A stretch of DNA of 64,000 bases from Leguminivora glycinivorella (GCF_023078275.1 NC_062980.1:15766783-15830782), one strand, 5' to 3'. Counted from the stretch's first letter, positions 40,451-51,109 are shown. The notes: a model not told the origin generated them from the letters alone. Made by a program: numbers and translations.

Positions 40451-41365
40451 AATTTTCACCTCAGGTGAGGTGCCCAGCCAGTGGCGAGACATTCAAGTAA
40501 TACCTATCCCCAAGCAAGGTCACGCCAATGATGAGAATATCTCAAAGCTAAGACCTGTTTCGCTCATATCTTGTGTGTGTAAGATATTTCATTCAATGTT
40601 AGCAAGGCGCCTGGAATGGTTTATAGAGAAAAACCAGATTTTATCTCGTAATACCGTGGGCTTTAGGAAGGGCCAATCTTGCATGGACTGCTTGGCTCGT
40701 TTGGTGTCTTACATACAAGTCGGATTTGCAAAAAACATCTGCACTATAGCTTGCTTTTTAGATATTGAAGGCGCATATAACAATGTGTTGGTTGCAAAAG
40801 TGGTCAAAATCCTAGATAGTCTAGGAGTCGGGGCCAAGATTTGTAGATATTTATGGGCCTTTTTGAGCGAGAGACATCTCATTTTACAAGACCCAGATAC
40901 CGGCCTTTCTATGGTGCGGTGGACCGACAAGGGCTTGGCACAAGGTGATCCACTATCACCTCTTTTATTTAACATTGCTACTCATCAAATTTGTAGAGAC
41001 ATAGTCAACGTTTCAATATCTCAATATGCAGACGACTTTGTGTTATATGTCAGACAAAAAAATCTAAATGATGGTGTTTGTTTGATGCAAGACAGCTTGA
41101 ACAACATGCTAAATGTTTTGGACAGTTTAGGTTTAGAAGTCTCAGCTAGCAAGTCAAAACTTTGCATTTTTAGCAAAGGTGATAAAAAGTTTTCAATAAG
41201 TCTATCAGTTCGAGGACATGATCTATGCTTTGATAAGACTCTTAAGTATTTAGGTATATGGTTGGACCGGAACCTGTTATGGGGAAAACACATTAATTAT
41301 ATAGTCGAAAAAACTCAACGATTCCTCAGTATTCTGAAAACTTTAGCAGGTGCGGCTTGGGGAAT
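40450..41365 (+). pseudogene. LINE ORF2: reverse transcriptase
   Basis: After the insertion the frame gives FTSGEVPSQWRDIQVIPIPK, RPVSLISCVCKIFHSML, ACFLDIEGAYNNV (motif A), LAQGDPLSPLLFNIA (B), ISQYADDFVLYV (C, YADD), LEVSASKSKLCIF (D) and LKYLGIWLDRNL (E). All catalytic aspartates are present. A single-base change near 41362 (tggggaatac) shifts the frame into the RNase H part. The first ~27 codons of the open frame (from 40368) belong to the insertion, not to the LINE. Confidence 0.85.
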
Positions 41366-42772
41366 ACACCTAAGCACCTACGGAGATTGTACATCGCCTT
41401 GATTAGGAGCAGGTTGGATTATGCCAGTGCCCTCTTCCATAATAGCGCCAAGAAACACACATATAAATTAGAAACAGTTCAAAATCAAGCTATGAGGATA
41501 GTCGGAGGTTTTATTAGGTCCACACCTATCCACGTCATGGAATGTGAACTTTGCATTGTACCGTTGAATCTCCGCAGATGGTTCCTTGCCAATATATTTT
41601 GTCTGAAATCACTGTCATGGTCAAACAACGCCACTGTTGATGTAATTGAAGAGCTGGGAGTCTCGTGTCAACGGGGTTACTGGACCAAGACAAGAAAAAA
41701 ACCATTGCTTGCTGAAGTGATTGGGGAGATTTCTGAGGAGCGTATCCACTCGTCAGTTATTCTGCCGATGTTTCAACTAGATGTTTGGGTGTCGAAAATT
41801 AAGTTAGACGAAGTGTTGTACAGCACTCTAGAATCTGTTGTTGATGCAAAGCGCACATATTTTACAAATGCTCTCTATATTGAAGTGACTCGGGAATTGA
41901 ATGAAAAATACACTAATTATAATAGAATATTCACCGATGCATCGAAGTGCAATGATAAAATCGGCGCCGCCATTTTCGACCCATTGTGTGCCACAAAAAT
42001 GCAATTCAAAATCTCGGCTGGAGTTTCTATAATGACCGCGGAACTTAGTGCGATTTATCAAGCCTTATTACATATCGAAAATCTAAATTATCCTAGAGTT
42101 GTTGTCCTCACAGACAGCAAAAGTTCCATCCAACATTTATCCCGGTGTGCCTCTGGCGACCATCAGGGTCTCCCGCTAGCTTACAAAATTTTGAAACAAA
42201 TTATAATATTACAAAGTTCTAGAATATGTTTGAAAATACAGTGGATCCCGTCGCACATCGGGTTGAAGGGGAACGAGGAGGCTGACCGCTTGGCCGCGAC
42301 GGCGGCTTCTGAGGGGACTAGGTTTGATATTGTCCCTGCCGCCTCAGAGGTAGTCGCCCGGTACAGGGGAAAAATGTATGATTACTGGAAGGAATATTTT
42401 AATGTAAAGTCCCAAGAGAAGGGCATCTGGTACAGGACCATACAGCGTGAGCCTCCTCGAATCCCCTGGTGGGAAGTTGGCTCATTGAAGCGACTAGATA
42501 TTGTTCGGGCACACAGACTTCGGTCCGGACACATTCCAATGAATAAGTTTGCACATCTGATGAGGAAATCCGATTCGCCCAACTGTGAAGTTTGTGGAAC
42601 TGTTGAGGATGTGCATCACTTCCTTATGGAGTGTGTCCGGACTCGAGCGAAGAGAATGCAGATCTTTGAGCTCCACGGATACACGATGACCGACATAGGG
42701 GTGTTCCAATCAATTCTCGCGGAACCCCTGTCAAAGACTGCTGAATTTGTATATAGTTTCTTTTATAGATAA
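41357..42772 (+). pseudogene. LINE ORF2: RNase H domain and C-terminal zinc motif
   Basis: The thumb region begins HLRRLYIALIRSRLDYAS. The RNase H core has IFTDASK (D), MTAELSAIYQALL (E), VVLTDSKSSIQ (D) and WIPSHIGLKGNEEAD (H and D), so the catalytic set is complete. It degrades RNA in the RNA:DNA hybrid in related elements. The C terminus has CEVCGTVEDVHHFLMEC, a C-x2-C-x8-H-x4-C zinc motif. Stop at 42770-42772; the 3' UTR then runs to the A tail. Confidence 0.88.
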
Positions 42773-42943
42773 ATATACAAATTCGGTTGTTTTTTTTTTT
42801 TACCTACTTTTGTTTTGACTTATTTTTTATAATGAGTTTGTATATTTATTGTTGATAATATGAAGTGGCCTAACGGAGCCGACATAGTCCCATGGACCAA
42901 GGCTCCTAAATATATCTAAAAAAAAAAACAGATAAAAAAAAAA

Positions 42944-42965
42944 AAGTGCGATACGGACGGCCCGA
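42944..42965. mobile_element. Right half of the MITE split by the LINE
   Basis: gtgcgatacggacggcc completes the palindrome begun at 36474. The preceding aa merges with the LINE A tail, leaving (aa)gtgc as target duplication. Confidence 0.65.
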
Positions 42966-43049
42966 TATTTTATCGTTTATCGCGCGACCATGACTGCTTA
43001 CCTGGTCAATAAGTCTAAAGAAACTAACCCAGAATCATTCAAAACGGAT

Positions 43050-43495
43050 GTTCTATAAGGGTGAAGTGACATCTATCACTATCGAGCCTCATTTTAAGTA
43101 TGAGAAATCGCTCGTTTGTATGAACATGTGTACGCCACGCTCCCTGATGATAAATATAAATATAAAATATAAATATAAATATAAATATTTGGGACACCTT
43201 ACACAGACCAACTTAGCCCCAAACTAAGCAAAGCTTGTATTATGGGTGCTAAGCGACGATATACATACTTAGATAGATAAATACATACTTATATACATAG
43301 AAAACATCCATGACTCAGGAACAAATATCTTTGCTCATCACACAAATAAATGCCCTTACCGGGATTCGAACCCGGGACCGCGGCGCAGCAGGCAGGGTCA
43401 CTACCGATTGCGCTAGATAAGCGTTTTCATATTAACGAGTGATTTCTCATATGTACATAAAATGGGGCTCAATGCTGATAAATGTCACGTCACCC
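43050..43495. mobile_element. Palindromic MITE interrupted by a SINE
   Basis: gggtgaagtgacatctatca ... gagaaatcgctcgt at the left mirrors acgagtgatttctcat ... gtcacgtcaccct at the right (about 65 bp arms, several mismatches). The SINE at 43149-43415 occupies the loop; gataa on both sides may be its target duplication. Non-coding. Confidence 0.7.
43149..43415 (-). mobile_element. tRNA-headed SINE, subfamily A
   Basis: On the minus strand: box A-like gcaatcggtagtgaccc, box B gggttcgaatccc, body catggatgttttctatg, 3' segment gcttagtttggggctaagtt and an (aaatat)n-type tail at 43150-43185. Its 3' segment differs from that of the neighbouring SINE. The 5' end is slightly shortened compared with 43548-43810. 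Confidence 0.85.
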
Positions 43496-43547
43496 TAAAA
43501 AACCTCACCTTTGACACTAAAGTCCTAGGTACTCATATTTTATTTAC

Positions 43548-43810
43548 ATAAATAATAAATAAATATTATAGGACAGTCTTACGCAGATTGACTGAGTCCC
43601 ACGGTAAGCTCAAGATAGCTTGTGTTGCAGGTACTCAAACAACGATTAAATAATATACAAATACTTACATACATAGAAAACATCCATGACTCAAGACTCA
43701 GGAACAAATATCTGTGCTCACCACACAAATAGATGCCCTTACCGGGATTCGAACCCGGGACCGCGGCGTAGCAGGAAGGGTCACTACACGCTAGGCCAGA
43801 CCGGTCGTCA
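43548..43810 (-). mobile_element. tRNA-headed SINE, subfamily B
   Basis: On the minus strand the head begins gaccggtctggcctagcg and has box B gggttcgaatccc; the 3' segment reads cttaccgtgggactcagtca, matching the SINE at 30561. A tandem catgactcaagactcagga marks a small duplication. The tail is (taaata)n. Two SINEs of the same orientation within 150 bp. Confidence 0.85.
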
Positions 43811-44050
43811 TAGTTGTCAAATAAATAATAGTAATGTTGATGTCGAATAATGTTCGAATAGGACCAAAAGATAAAGAACTTAAATCAACAGGAAAAGAGG
43901 ATCATTCCACGATGAGTTAAATCTAATCTCTGCCCGTTAAAAGCTAGGTTGCAATTGTTTTTACTGGAAGTAAAATATTAATTTCTTCAATTCTTGCATT
44001 AACCACTTAACCCAGGGTTAGTGAGCTGTCATCTGTCAAATTCCATATAA
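43811..44050. other. Unassigned stretch
   Basis: cccagggttagtgagctgtc near 44010 looks like a dispersed repeat fragment. No gene. It adjoins the 5' truncation point of the LINE that follows. Confidence 0.3.
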
Positions 44051-44051
44051 A

Positions 44052-44462
44052 ACGGGACGGGACGACGGCAAGCGCCCTGATGGGATGTCGTTGATTCCCT
44101 GGAGGATGGGCCGTGCGCTGGTGTGGGACGCTACCTGCACCGATACGCTGGCAGCGTCCTACATTTCAGCCACCACTAAAAATGCCGGGGCGGCGGCTGA
44201 CGCCCGAGAGCGTTTTAAAAGAAATAAATATAGCTGTCTCGGCACCAATTACGAATTTGTAGCTTTTGGTGTCGAGACACTCGGTCCGTGGGGTGGCGGT
44301 GCGCGCGGGCTCTGCAGAGAACTGGGCAAGCGGTTGAGGGAGTCAACGGGGGACCCTCGCGCGGGCAGTTTTCTCGCGCAAAAGATTGCAATCGCAATAC
44401 AGCGCGGGAATGCTGCCTGCGTGATGGGTACCTTGCCACGTGGGCAAGGTTTATTATTTTAG
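44052..44462 (+). pseudogene. RLE-type LINE, endonuclease C terminus
   Basis: Reads DDGKRPDGMSLIPW, then ALVWDATCTDTLA, FKRNKYSCLG, FVAFGVETLGPWG and AIAIQRGNAACVMGTLP. KRPD-x13-D followed by K and E fits the PD-(D/E)xK restriction-like endonuclease that ends R2-type elements and cuts the target. The RT and zinc parts are absent (5' truncation near 44050). This is the module missing from 9159-11340, apparently from the same or a close family. The frame is open to the stop at 44460. Confidence 0.75.
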
Positions 44463-44635
44463 GTTTTATTTTTAGGTAGTTTTAGTTTATTATTTTAAGT
44501 TTAATTTTTAGGTAGTTTTAGTTTATTTCTTTAAGTTTTATTTTGTAAGTAGGTTATTTTCATAAACGATTGTTGTTTTTTTTTAAGTATTAATTAATTG
44601 AATAAAGATAGTTTATCCTTCATCATTTATGGAGA
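44463..44635 (+). mobile_element. 3' UTR of the RLE-type LINE
   Basis: Repeats ttttaggtagttttagttta about every 50 bp, then attgaataaagata, a polyadenylation-like signal, and sequence to about 44635. Similar in style to 11341-11460. Confidence 0.5.
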
Positions 44636-45245
44636 TGAAATTTCTTACCGAGATAAATATTAAAATGAGAAATTAAAGACTTTCACAAACGGGTTTGGAG
44701 CCGAGGTTTCGGCATTTTGCTCAGAGAACATCAATATCTCAAATCAGTTGACCTCGTAAGTGTACCTTATCACAGTGCCCATAACTGTCATTAAATCAAA
44801 ATAAATAATTATTTGACTTGACATTATTATTTTTCTAGTTTTTTTTTAGTTTTTGTTACCGTATAAGTGTATTTATTAGGGTGAAATAACAATACACAAA
44901 AATTACATTTCCAACATTATTTGACATATTCGATATATATAGCGTAAAGAAATAATGGTTAAAACTCACTTTTCTAAAAAAATCGTCCCAAAACGAATCA
45001 GTTAACGTGGAAAGCGACACAATAGATAATTAAAGCCGTCCGCTGTCACTTTGTGGCTGACACGTCCAAAATGCAGGTAAACAAAATTCGCAATCATCTG
45101 TCTGTACATTTCCATGCGATATTGTCCAAAATGTCATGCATTTTCGCTGAATATGACTCCATACTTTTGCAAAAGCTTTCAGAACATTGTTGTGTAACAC
45201 AAAGTAACTTGATACCGACAGGCCAATTAACGGGAACTGATATAC
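44636..45245. other. Gene-free stretch
   Basis: AT-rich DNA. Short open frames on both strands near 45030-45290 overlap each other and the MITE that follows, and show no domain. Confidence 0.35.
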
Positions 45246-45248
45246 AGA

Positions 45249-45410
45249 TGTAGTGCAAAAATGTTTTCTTGTTTGCATAGAAACTCACAAACGTGTCACG
45301 CTATAGTTATGTCAAAGTAAATACTTCGTGAACTGAGACTGATTGAAACAAAATAACACGACGTGTTCGTGAGTTTTGATGACAATACGAAGGAAAACCG
45401 TTTCGTACTC
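45249..45410. mobile_element. agatgtagtg MITE, copy 2 (partly duplicated)
   Basis: agatgtagtgcaaaaatg at the left and acaatacgaaggaaaaccg and cgtactctgtacc at the right, mirrored acaaacgtgtcac and cgtgttcgtgag. Relatives at 27514 and 51931. Most of it lies in the exact duplication 45268-45781. Confidence 0.55.
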
Positions 45411-45781
45411 TGTACCTGATTTCAGAACGATATCTAAATCATGACTTGTTGAAGTATCGTGCGTTCCCCGTCTTTCTTATTGGCGTGAGTTTAACATGAT
45501 AATAAAATTGTCTAACACAGGGATCTTGTTTGCATAGAAACTCACAAACGTGTCACGCTATAGTTATGTCAAAGTAAATACTTCGTGAACTGAGACTGAT
45601 TGAAACAAAATAACACGACGTGTTCGTGAGTTTTGATGACAATACGAAGGAAAACCGTTTCGTACTCTGTACCTGATTTCAGAACGATATCTAAATCATG
45701 ACTTGTTGAAGTATCGTGCGTTCCCCGTCTTTCTTATTGGCGTGAGTTTAACATGATAATAAAATTGTCTAACACAGGGAT
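45268..45781 (+). repeat. Exact 257-bp tandem duplication
   Basis: 45268-45524 and 45525-45781 are identical over all 257 bases that I compared (cttgtttgcatagaaactca ... ctaacacagggat). The unit spans most of the MITE and 100 bp beyond. Identity implies a very recent event, or an assembly duplication. Confidence 0.93.
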
Positions 45782-45857
45782 CTCCAAATAATTTTTGGGC
45801 ACGCCTCCCTGCTGTCAAAACTGAAATGTCCTGGGCCACTAACTATTTGTTAGGTAA

Positions 45858-46216
45858 TACAGAGTGGGGCCTGTAACAAAGGCGAAGAATTGAACTCTAG
45901 GCCATTCTCCTTATACTGATCAACATTTGTTCGGCGACTTTTAAAAATAACTTGTATTTTGATTTTTATCACCCTTGAAAGTTTTTTCTAAGAGGTAATG
46001 TATTGCGAATTCTGTTAAGTCTAAAGTGTGACAGACAACGTCAATGACAACAATAATGGCGTACAATCGTACATTGAAGCTAATATTTATTTTGTATGAA
46101 AAATTAAAAATTTAAAGACTTCATAATTTTTAAAAGTCACTGAACAAATGTTGATCAGTATAAGGAGAATAGCCTACAGTTCAATTCTTCGCCTTTGTTA
46201 CAGGCCCCACTCTGTA
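45858..46216. mobile_element. TA-flanked palindromic MITE with 91-bp arms
   Basis: tacagagtggggcctgtaac ... cgacttttaaaaat (45858-45948) mirrors 46126-46216 with about six mismatches. Taking cagagtgg as the terminus, TA flanks both ends, as for Tc1/mariner elements. AT-rich spacer, no coding. Confidence 0.8.
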
Positions 46217-46510
46217 TACACTTGTCTCACGGTCCCGCGCGGCCCTTTTACAATGTTTAATAAAAACGTCTGACATGATTCAAATAGGTACCACTCTGAT
46301 TTCAGTGTGGGTTTGAATCGCCTCGCAAGTAGCAATAACTGAGTAACTTCATTGTTGTTGCCTCGGAATTCCAAGCACGAAGTTACTTCGCCACAGTTGG
46401 AGAAACATCACACGTGCTTGACTTGACATACAGAAAGAATTCGTCCCGAAGAAGGTACTTAATATAAAGTTGAGAGTAACGAAATACTAAATAAATATAC
46501 ATAAACTATG
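46217..46510. other. Unassigned stretch
   Basis: No gene recognised. Some words (gtctcacggtcccgcgcggc) look repeat-derived. Confidence 0.3.
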
Positions 46511-46516
46511 TATGTA

Positions 46517-46690
46517 TAAGGTGCCTAAGGTGGCTCGGTTCTTAAGCTTTCACACTTTCATAATTTTGTAATTATGAATGAGCTTAAATTATATTGTGTT
46601 CATGTCCTTTAGTACCATAAAGAAAACTGCATGTTTTTATTACACCCGAAAAATTGAAATAATGATTGCCAACTTTAGGTGCCTTATTAG
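46517..46690. mobile_element. ataaggtgcctaa MITE
   Basis: ataaggtgcctaaggtgg at the left mirrors ccaactttaggtgccttat at the right, about 170 bp apart. The interior is AT-rich with no coding. No target duplication beyond TA-rich flanks was recognised. Confidence 0.6.
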
Positions 46691-47050
46691 AAGCATGATT
46701 TCTTGGTGACTCCAGAGACATTTTGAGTAACTCGAGAGACACTAAAAACGTTTGGTCATAAAGTTTGATCGGGTTTCAAGTTCACTGTGGTAAAATGGTC
46801 AACCAAAATATGTTTGGGAATGTACTAAAAATATAAGAACACGATCAAGGAGCGACGCAAAACGTGCTTCTGTGGGGAACGAAACTCAACTGTCACTGTC
46901 TCACAAATATTCAAAGATGATAAGTTGGCACACAGCATATCGCTATCGCAAGTTAGTGTTACATCGAAATGTTACAATCGCTTACGCTTTCGAAGCATTT
47001 CGTAGCTAACTTTCTTTTATCGTTCTTCTGAAGAGGCAAGATACAACTAG
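46691..47050. other. Unassigned stretch
   Basis: Mixed AT-rich DNA; no gene, array or element boundary seen. Confidence 0.3.
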
Positions 47051-47054
47051 ACTG

Positions 47055-47530
47055 CATTTTAGATCGCCACGTAGCGGCTAGACGACGACCGAAACGCAGT
47101 CTGGCTCAGTCGCGCCAATACGGAGAGCATTTAATTTTCTTTTTTTTGCCACTTTTATGAAGTGTGATATTTTTGAAAAAAAAAATATTTTTCTACTCAG
47201 AATTACTAGCTTTTTCAATCCAAGTGGTTAAAAGAATTGTCCCATACGATTTTTTCTTATTTTGTTACCATTTTCCGTACATGTTGTATGGGGTAACAAA
47301 AGAGGAAGGTAACAAAAATGTATGAAAATTCTGGGACACTTTTTGTCTCCCAGTGAGATTGAAAGTACTCGTGATTCTTAGTACAATGGACCTAAAATTC
47401 CCTAAAACAATTAAAAAAAATTATTGGCAAAAAAAAAGAAATGCTCAAGAGCGATAGAGACTAGCTGTCTCGATATTATCGTAAGCGTTTTTGGATTTGG
47501 CTACGTACCCTGATGTGTAATCAAATATTT
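47055..47530 (+). mobile_element. aacgcagtctgg MITE split by another MITE
   Basis: The left part (gacgaccgaaacgcagtctg, cgcgccaatacgg) and right part (agcgatagagactagctg, gatattatcgtaagcg) are consecutive in the uninterrupted copy at 21665-21830. A ~310-bp insertion at about 47135-47447 separates them, with agagc at both junctions. Confidence 0.65.
47135..47447. mobile_element. Nested palindromic MITE
   Basis: The left end atttaattttctttttttt then gcca is mirrored by the right end tggcaaaaaaaaagaaat. The interior mirrors too: tgtcccatacgattttt and tgtatgaaaattctgggaca, with ggtaacaaaa words. agagc flanks both ends as a possible 5-bp target duplication. Non-coding. Confidence 0.6.
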
Positions 47531-47810
47531 AACTCGAGCACACGGCGCTGACACAGTAACACATATCTCATACCTGAATTTCCAAATGGCTAAAGTCGTA
47601 ACTTTTCCCCTGGACGAATACATGAAACGTTGCAGTAGAGGAATTATGCGAGAAACCTTTTACAGTAACAGTTCATAATCAGCTGGTGAATGCAATAGCA
47701 TAGAGAAGGATTGGAAGTTGGATGTATAAAATATGATGTAGTTACTTTATTTGGTTTGAAAATTGAACAAAATAATTATACTAAATGCAATATGTTCCAA
47801 TTTATTATTC
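47531..47810. other. Unassigned stretch
   Basis: AT-rich DNA without recognised features. Confidence 0.3.
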
Positions 47811-47811
47811 C

Positions 47812-48246
<435 letters not shown>

Positions 48247-48861
48247 ATAAGTTAACTAGGTACTACAGGTAGAACCTAGGACTATAGGAGGATAGACCAA
48301 AATAATGTCAACAAACTGTGATACATTTGGATACATTGTCCAAACTTGACACGTCAGTAGCTGCAGTATTACTTACCTTAGACGGACTTTATGACTCTAC
48401 TTAGTTAAACAATTTACTTGAAATGTACCGTAAAAGTGTTTATGTCAGGGAGTAGTGACAATGTCATTTTATGACGTCTGTCCTGCCACAAACACAAATA
48501 CAAGGCTTTATTCGACATGCGAAAAGTGGCTTCTTGATTTTATGTTGATGTAGGTTTGATGCTGGGTATGACGTCATCATCGCACCAATTTTCCGTAAAA
48601 GATATGACAGCTGGCCATCAAACATCCGTATAATTTTCTTGAAATATTGGGGTGTTGGAGATAGAAAGCGGTAGGTACAGTCACCGGCAAAAATAAGTGA
48701 TGATTTCTGTACCTTGTCACATTAACATCTTGCTTGAAATGTCATACGAAGTTGTCAATATTATATACATTATATACATATAGAAGCAAGTTCTTAATAG
48801 TCTTAGATATGGCGACCTGTACACTCTCATAAATATAAAACATACCTTTACCGTATACTGA
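48247..48861. other. Gene-free stretch
   Basis: acagtcaccggcaaaaataa at about 48677 looks like one end of a dispersed MITE. Otherwise no element is recognised. Confidence 0.35.
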
Positions 48862-48874
48862 AAGAAGCAGGTTA

Positions 48875-49352
48875 GTTAGTTAGTTTTGTTGGGCATTTTC
48901 CGCAAGTCGACAACTATTGTGGCTATTTTGCGTGAATTTGACGAGGTAGCACTACTCTAGCCACCCCAGCTCCTCTACAAATCCTAGCAGTGTTTTCAGG
49001 TTGCTAAATACCTCTTTTAGTGTGTTCGGCGTACCTAGGTGCTTGTTCCTATATACTTCTACCTGTTTACACTCCAGAATAAAGTGTTTGGTGGTCTCTT
49101 CCGCTTCCATGCACGCCCTGCACATGGGGCTATCGGTTATACCTATGTTATTGAAGTGTTCGTTCAGTGTATTGTGTCCTGTAATTAATCCTACTATTTT
49201 GCGCAGTTGTCGTCTGGGTGTTCTGAGTAGGATTTTTGTGAGCTTCGTATTAGGTTCAGCAAGAATTTCTTTGGTTTGTCTACATGTGTCTAATTCAACC
49301 CAGTATTTGTTGTGTAATTCTTTGTGGTGTTGAATAAGTTGGTTTTACTTTG
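48875..49352 (-). pseudogene. 5'-truncated LINE with 13-bp target duplication
   Basis: The minus-strand frame 49332-48952 is open for 126 codons: LRKIVGLITGHNTLNEHFNN, then MCRACMEAEETTKHFILEC, a C-x2-C-x8-H-x4-C zinc motif, ending LGFVEELGWLE and stop. This is the C terminus that follows RNase H in jockey/I-type LINEs. The 3' tail is (ctaa)n on the minus strand (48875-48884). aagaagcaggtta is identical at 48862-48874 and 49353-49365. A short, young, truncated insertion. Confidence 0.85.
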
Positions 49353-49365
49353 AAGAAGCAGGTTA

Positions 49366-49540
49366 TACTTTGATCTGTCAAAATTAGACATTAGCAATTA
49401 CAGATAAGTGACAACCAAATCTTGATTATACCATGTTACTTAATATAAATAAAATTGTAATAACAAAACACAGTTCATATTTATAAACTGAAATAGATAC
49501 ATTAAAGAATAAATTATAATAAATTGTTAGCTGTAAAAAG
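49366..49540. other. Unassigned stretch
   Basis: AT-rich, nothing recognised. Confidence 0.3.
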
Positions 49541-49544
49541 CGAT

Positions 49545-49645
49545 CAAGCCCACTGGTGGCGAAGCCAGGAATCAAACCCGGGTCTCCAGCTATCGCGGCT
49601 GACGTGCTAAACTGCTACACCACCCCGACCGCCCGATTCCCGACC
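49545..49645 (-). repeat. tRNA-like SINE head, second type
   Basis: On the minus strand, tggtgtagcagtttagcacg resembles box A (rc of 49602-49623) and gggtttgattcc box B (rc of 49568-49579). It is not the same head as the SINEs at 30.5 and 43 kb. It could be a degenerate tRNA pseudogene. The flanks do not show a clear body or tail. Confidence 0.5.
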
Positions 49646-50435
49646 GTCCGCGCGATTTGTGAATGATTTGATTTGTTCCCTACGTCGACAGTTGATATTT
49701 GTATAATTTTTTTTCAATTAATGCGTTTTGGTTCTACACTTGATCGATGGAATTACCCGAATGCTGCCGAATTTGACAGTTCTGCACATCGAATAAAGCC
49801 CCATGCAGGTAATAAAGAATTTTAGTTGTTAGAGACACGGAAATAAAAACGTGGACACTATTTTGAAACGACAATGAAAACGTTAGTGAGAAAACGAGGT
49901 AATAAAACGAATATATGATAGCATTTTGGCAGCTTAACAACTAAAACACGCTTTTTAAAACGCGACATTTTAAAGTCGGGTTTTAACCATTCGTACAAAT
50001 ATGACCCATTAAAGTGCAGTAGGTTCAGGAAAAGAATTAAAGATCCTAGCACTTTTTAATCACAATAGGTACTTGTGATTTATTTGAGGGGGTGTTTTGA
50101 TTTGAATTTTGAGTTTTTGATTTTCCTTCCTAAAAAAATACGAACATTTTACTAAAATTTGGTAATTACATGCAGTGTAACAAATTGTGCAATTTGTGCA
50201 TAAAAACTGAAAAAAAGTGCTTTGCAAACGCCAATCTTAAGAAAAATTGAGAATAGGTCTTTAAAAAGGTACAGTTTTCACGTAGTTGCACGAGATTAAG
50301 TGGTTTTCACCATATCATTAATACTTATCGTTACACTAGTCATATCTTTACTATAGTCGCAAACATAATAATTTAACTGTGTTCTAAAAGCCATGGTTTC
50401 TTTATCTGCCCCTTAAGCGAAGCGACGGACTGCGA
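49646..50435. other. AT-rich gene-free stretch
   Basis: No gene or element recognised; open frames are short and without domains. Confidence 0.35.
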
Positions 50436-50439
50436 TTAC

Positions 50440-50716
50440 TTAACCACCGACGCAAAAACGACGGGATGTTATGAGTTTGACGTGTCTGTCTGTGTGTGTG
50501 TCTGTCTGTCTGTCTGTTTGTCTGTTTGTCTGTCTGTCTGAGTGTGTGTCTGTCTGTGGCATCGTAGCTCCCGAACGGATGAACCGATTTCGATTTAGTT
50601 TTTTTTTGTTTGAATGCTGAGTTAGTCGGGGTGTTCTTAGCCATGTTTTATGAAAATCGGTCCACTATGTCGCGTTCGGGGGTATTTTCAAAATTTTAAT
50701 TTTGTGGTAAGGTTAT
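50440..50716 (-). repeat. aacccccgac repeat, copy 3
   Basis: Inverted: accgacgcaaaaacgacggg, a short ctgtctgt tract, ggcatcgtagctcccgaac, tgaaaatcggtccacta and ttttaattttgtgg. Same family as 27009, 47812 and 59896. Confidence 0.7.
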
Positions 50717-51105
50717 TGTCACTGATATTGCGATATGATTTTATGTTTAACTATTTATGGTACCTTCATCGATATTTTCACAAATAGAGAAACAACATCG
50801 ACGCAAAAGATTAGATTGATCAGTCTAGAGATTGCTCGATGCGCCCGGTATCTCGCGATTTTCTTGCCATCGTACTCTAATCAATACAGTTAGCAAAGGA
50901 CGGGTAGTTTATATTTTGCCTTGAGATTAAAGTCAACATGACGCTAAGCCGCCGCGCGTCAACAATAACAAACCAAAGCTTATGGAAGCACTGCCATATT
51001 GTATTATTCTCTGATTATTGTCAACAATATCTAAGGCACGAGAGCGTAAAGTGCGTGGCAAAATTGTGAAAAAGAATGGATACGAAGCCAAATTGCACAA
51101 ACGCC
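50717..51105. other. Gene-free stretch
   Basis: Mixed composition; no gene recognised. Confidence 0.3.
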
Positions 51106-51109
51106 GACA

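Larger units (their letters stand above)
36505..42943 (+). mobile_element. Near full-length I-like LINE (two ORFs)
   Basis: A 6.4-kb non-LTR retrotransposon. It begins with a 35-bp 5' UTR (cattttattgtgaattttga), ORF1 at 36540, and ORF2 overlapping ORF1 by eight bases. It ends after two A-runs (42920-42945). Domain order is gag-like ORF1, apurinic-type endonuclease, RT, RNase H, then a C-terminal zinc motif; this suits the I clade. Flanking aagtgc (length ambiguous because of the A tail) is read as target duplication. ORF2 carries at least three frameshifts and an ~870-bp LTR-like insertion, so the copy cannot move by itself. ORF1 is intact. Confidence 0.85.

Noticed and set aside
43360..43800. 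tRNA genes from box A/box B matches
   Set aside because: The boxes lie in SINE heads followed by SINE body and tail; no complete cloverleaf was found.
44085..44462. Independent small gene starting at ATG 44085
   Set aside because: The KRPD endonuclease motif continues upstream of that ATG in the same frame, so the ATG is internal to a truncated LINE ORF.
49001..49333. Plus-strand frame of 110 residues
   Set aside because: It is the antisense of the well-supported LINE zinc-motif frame on the minus strand.
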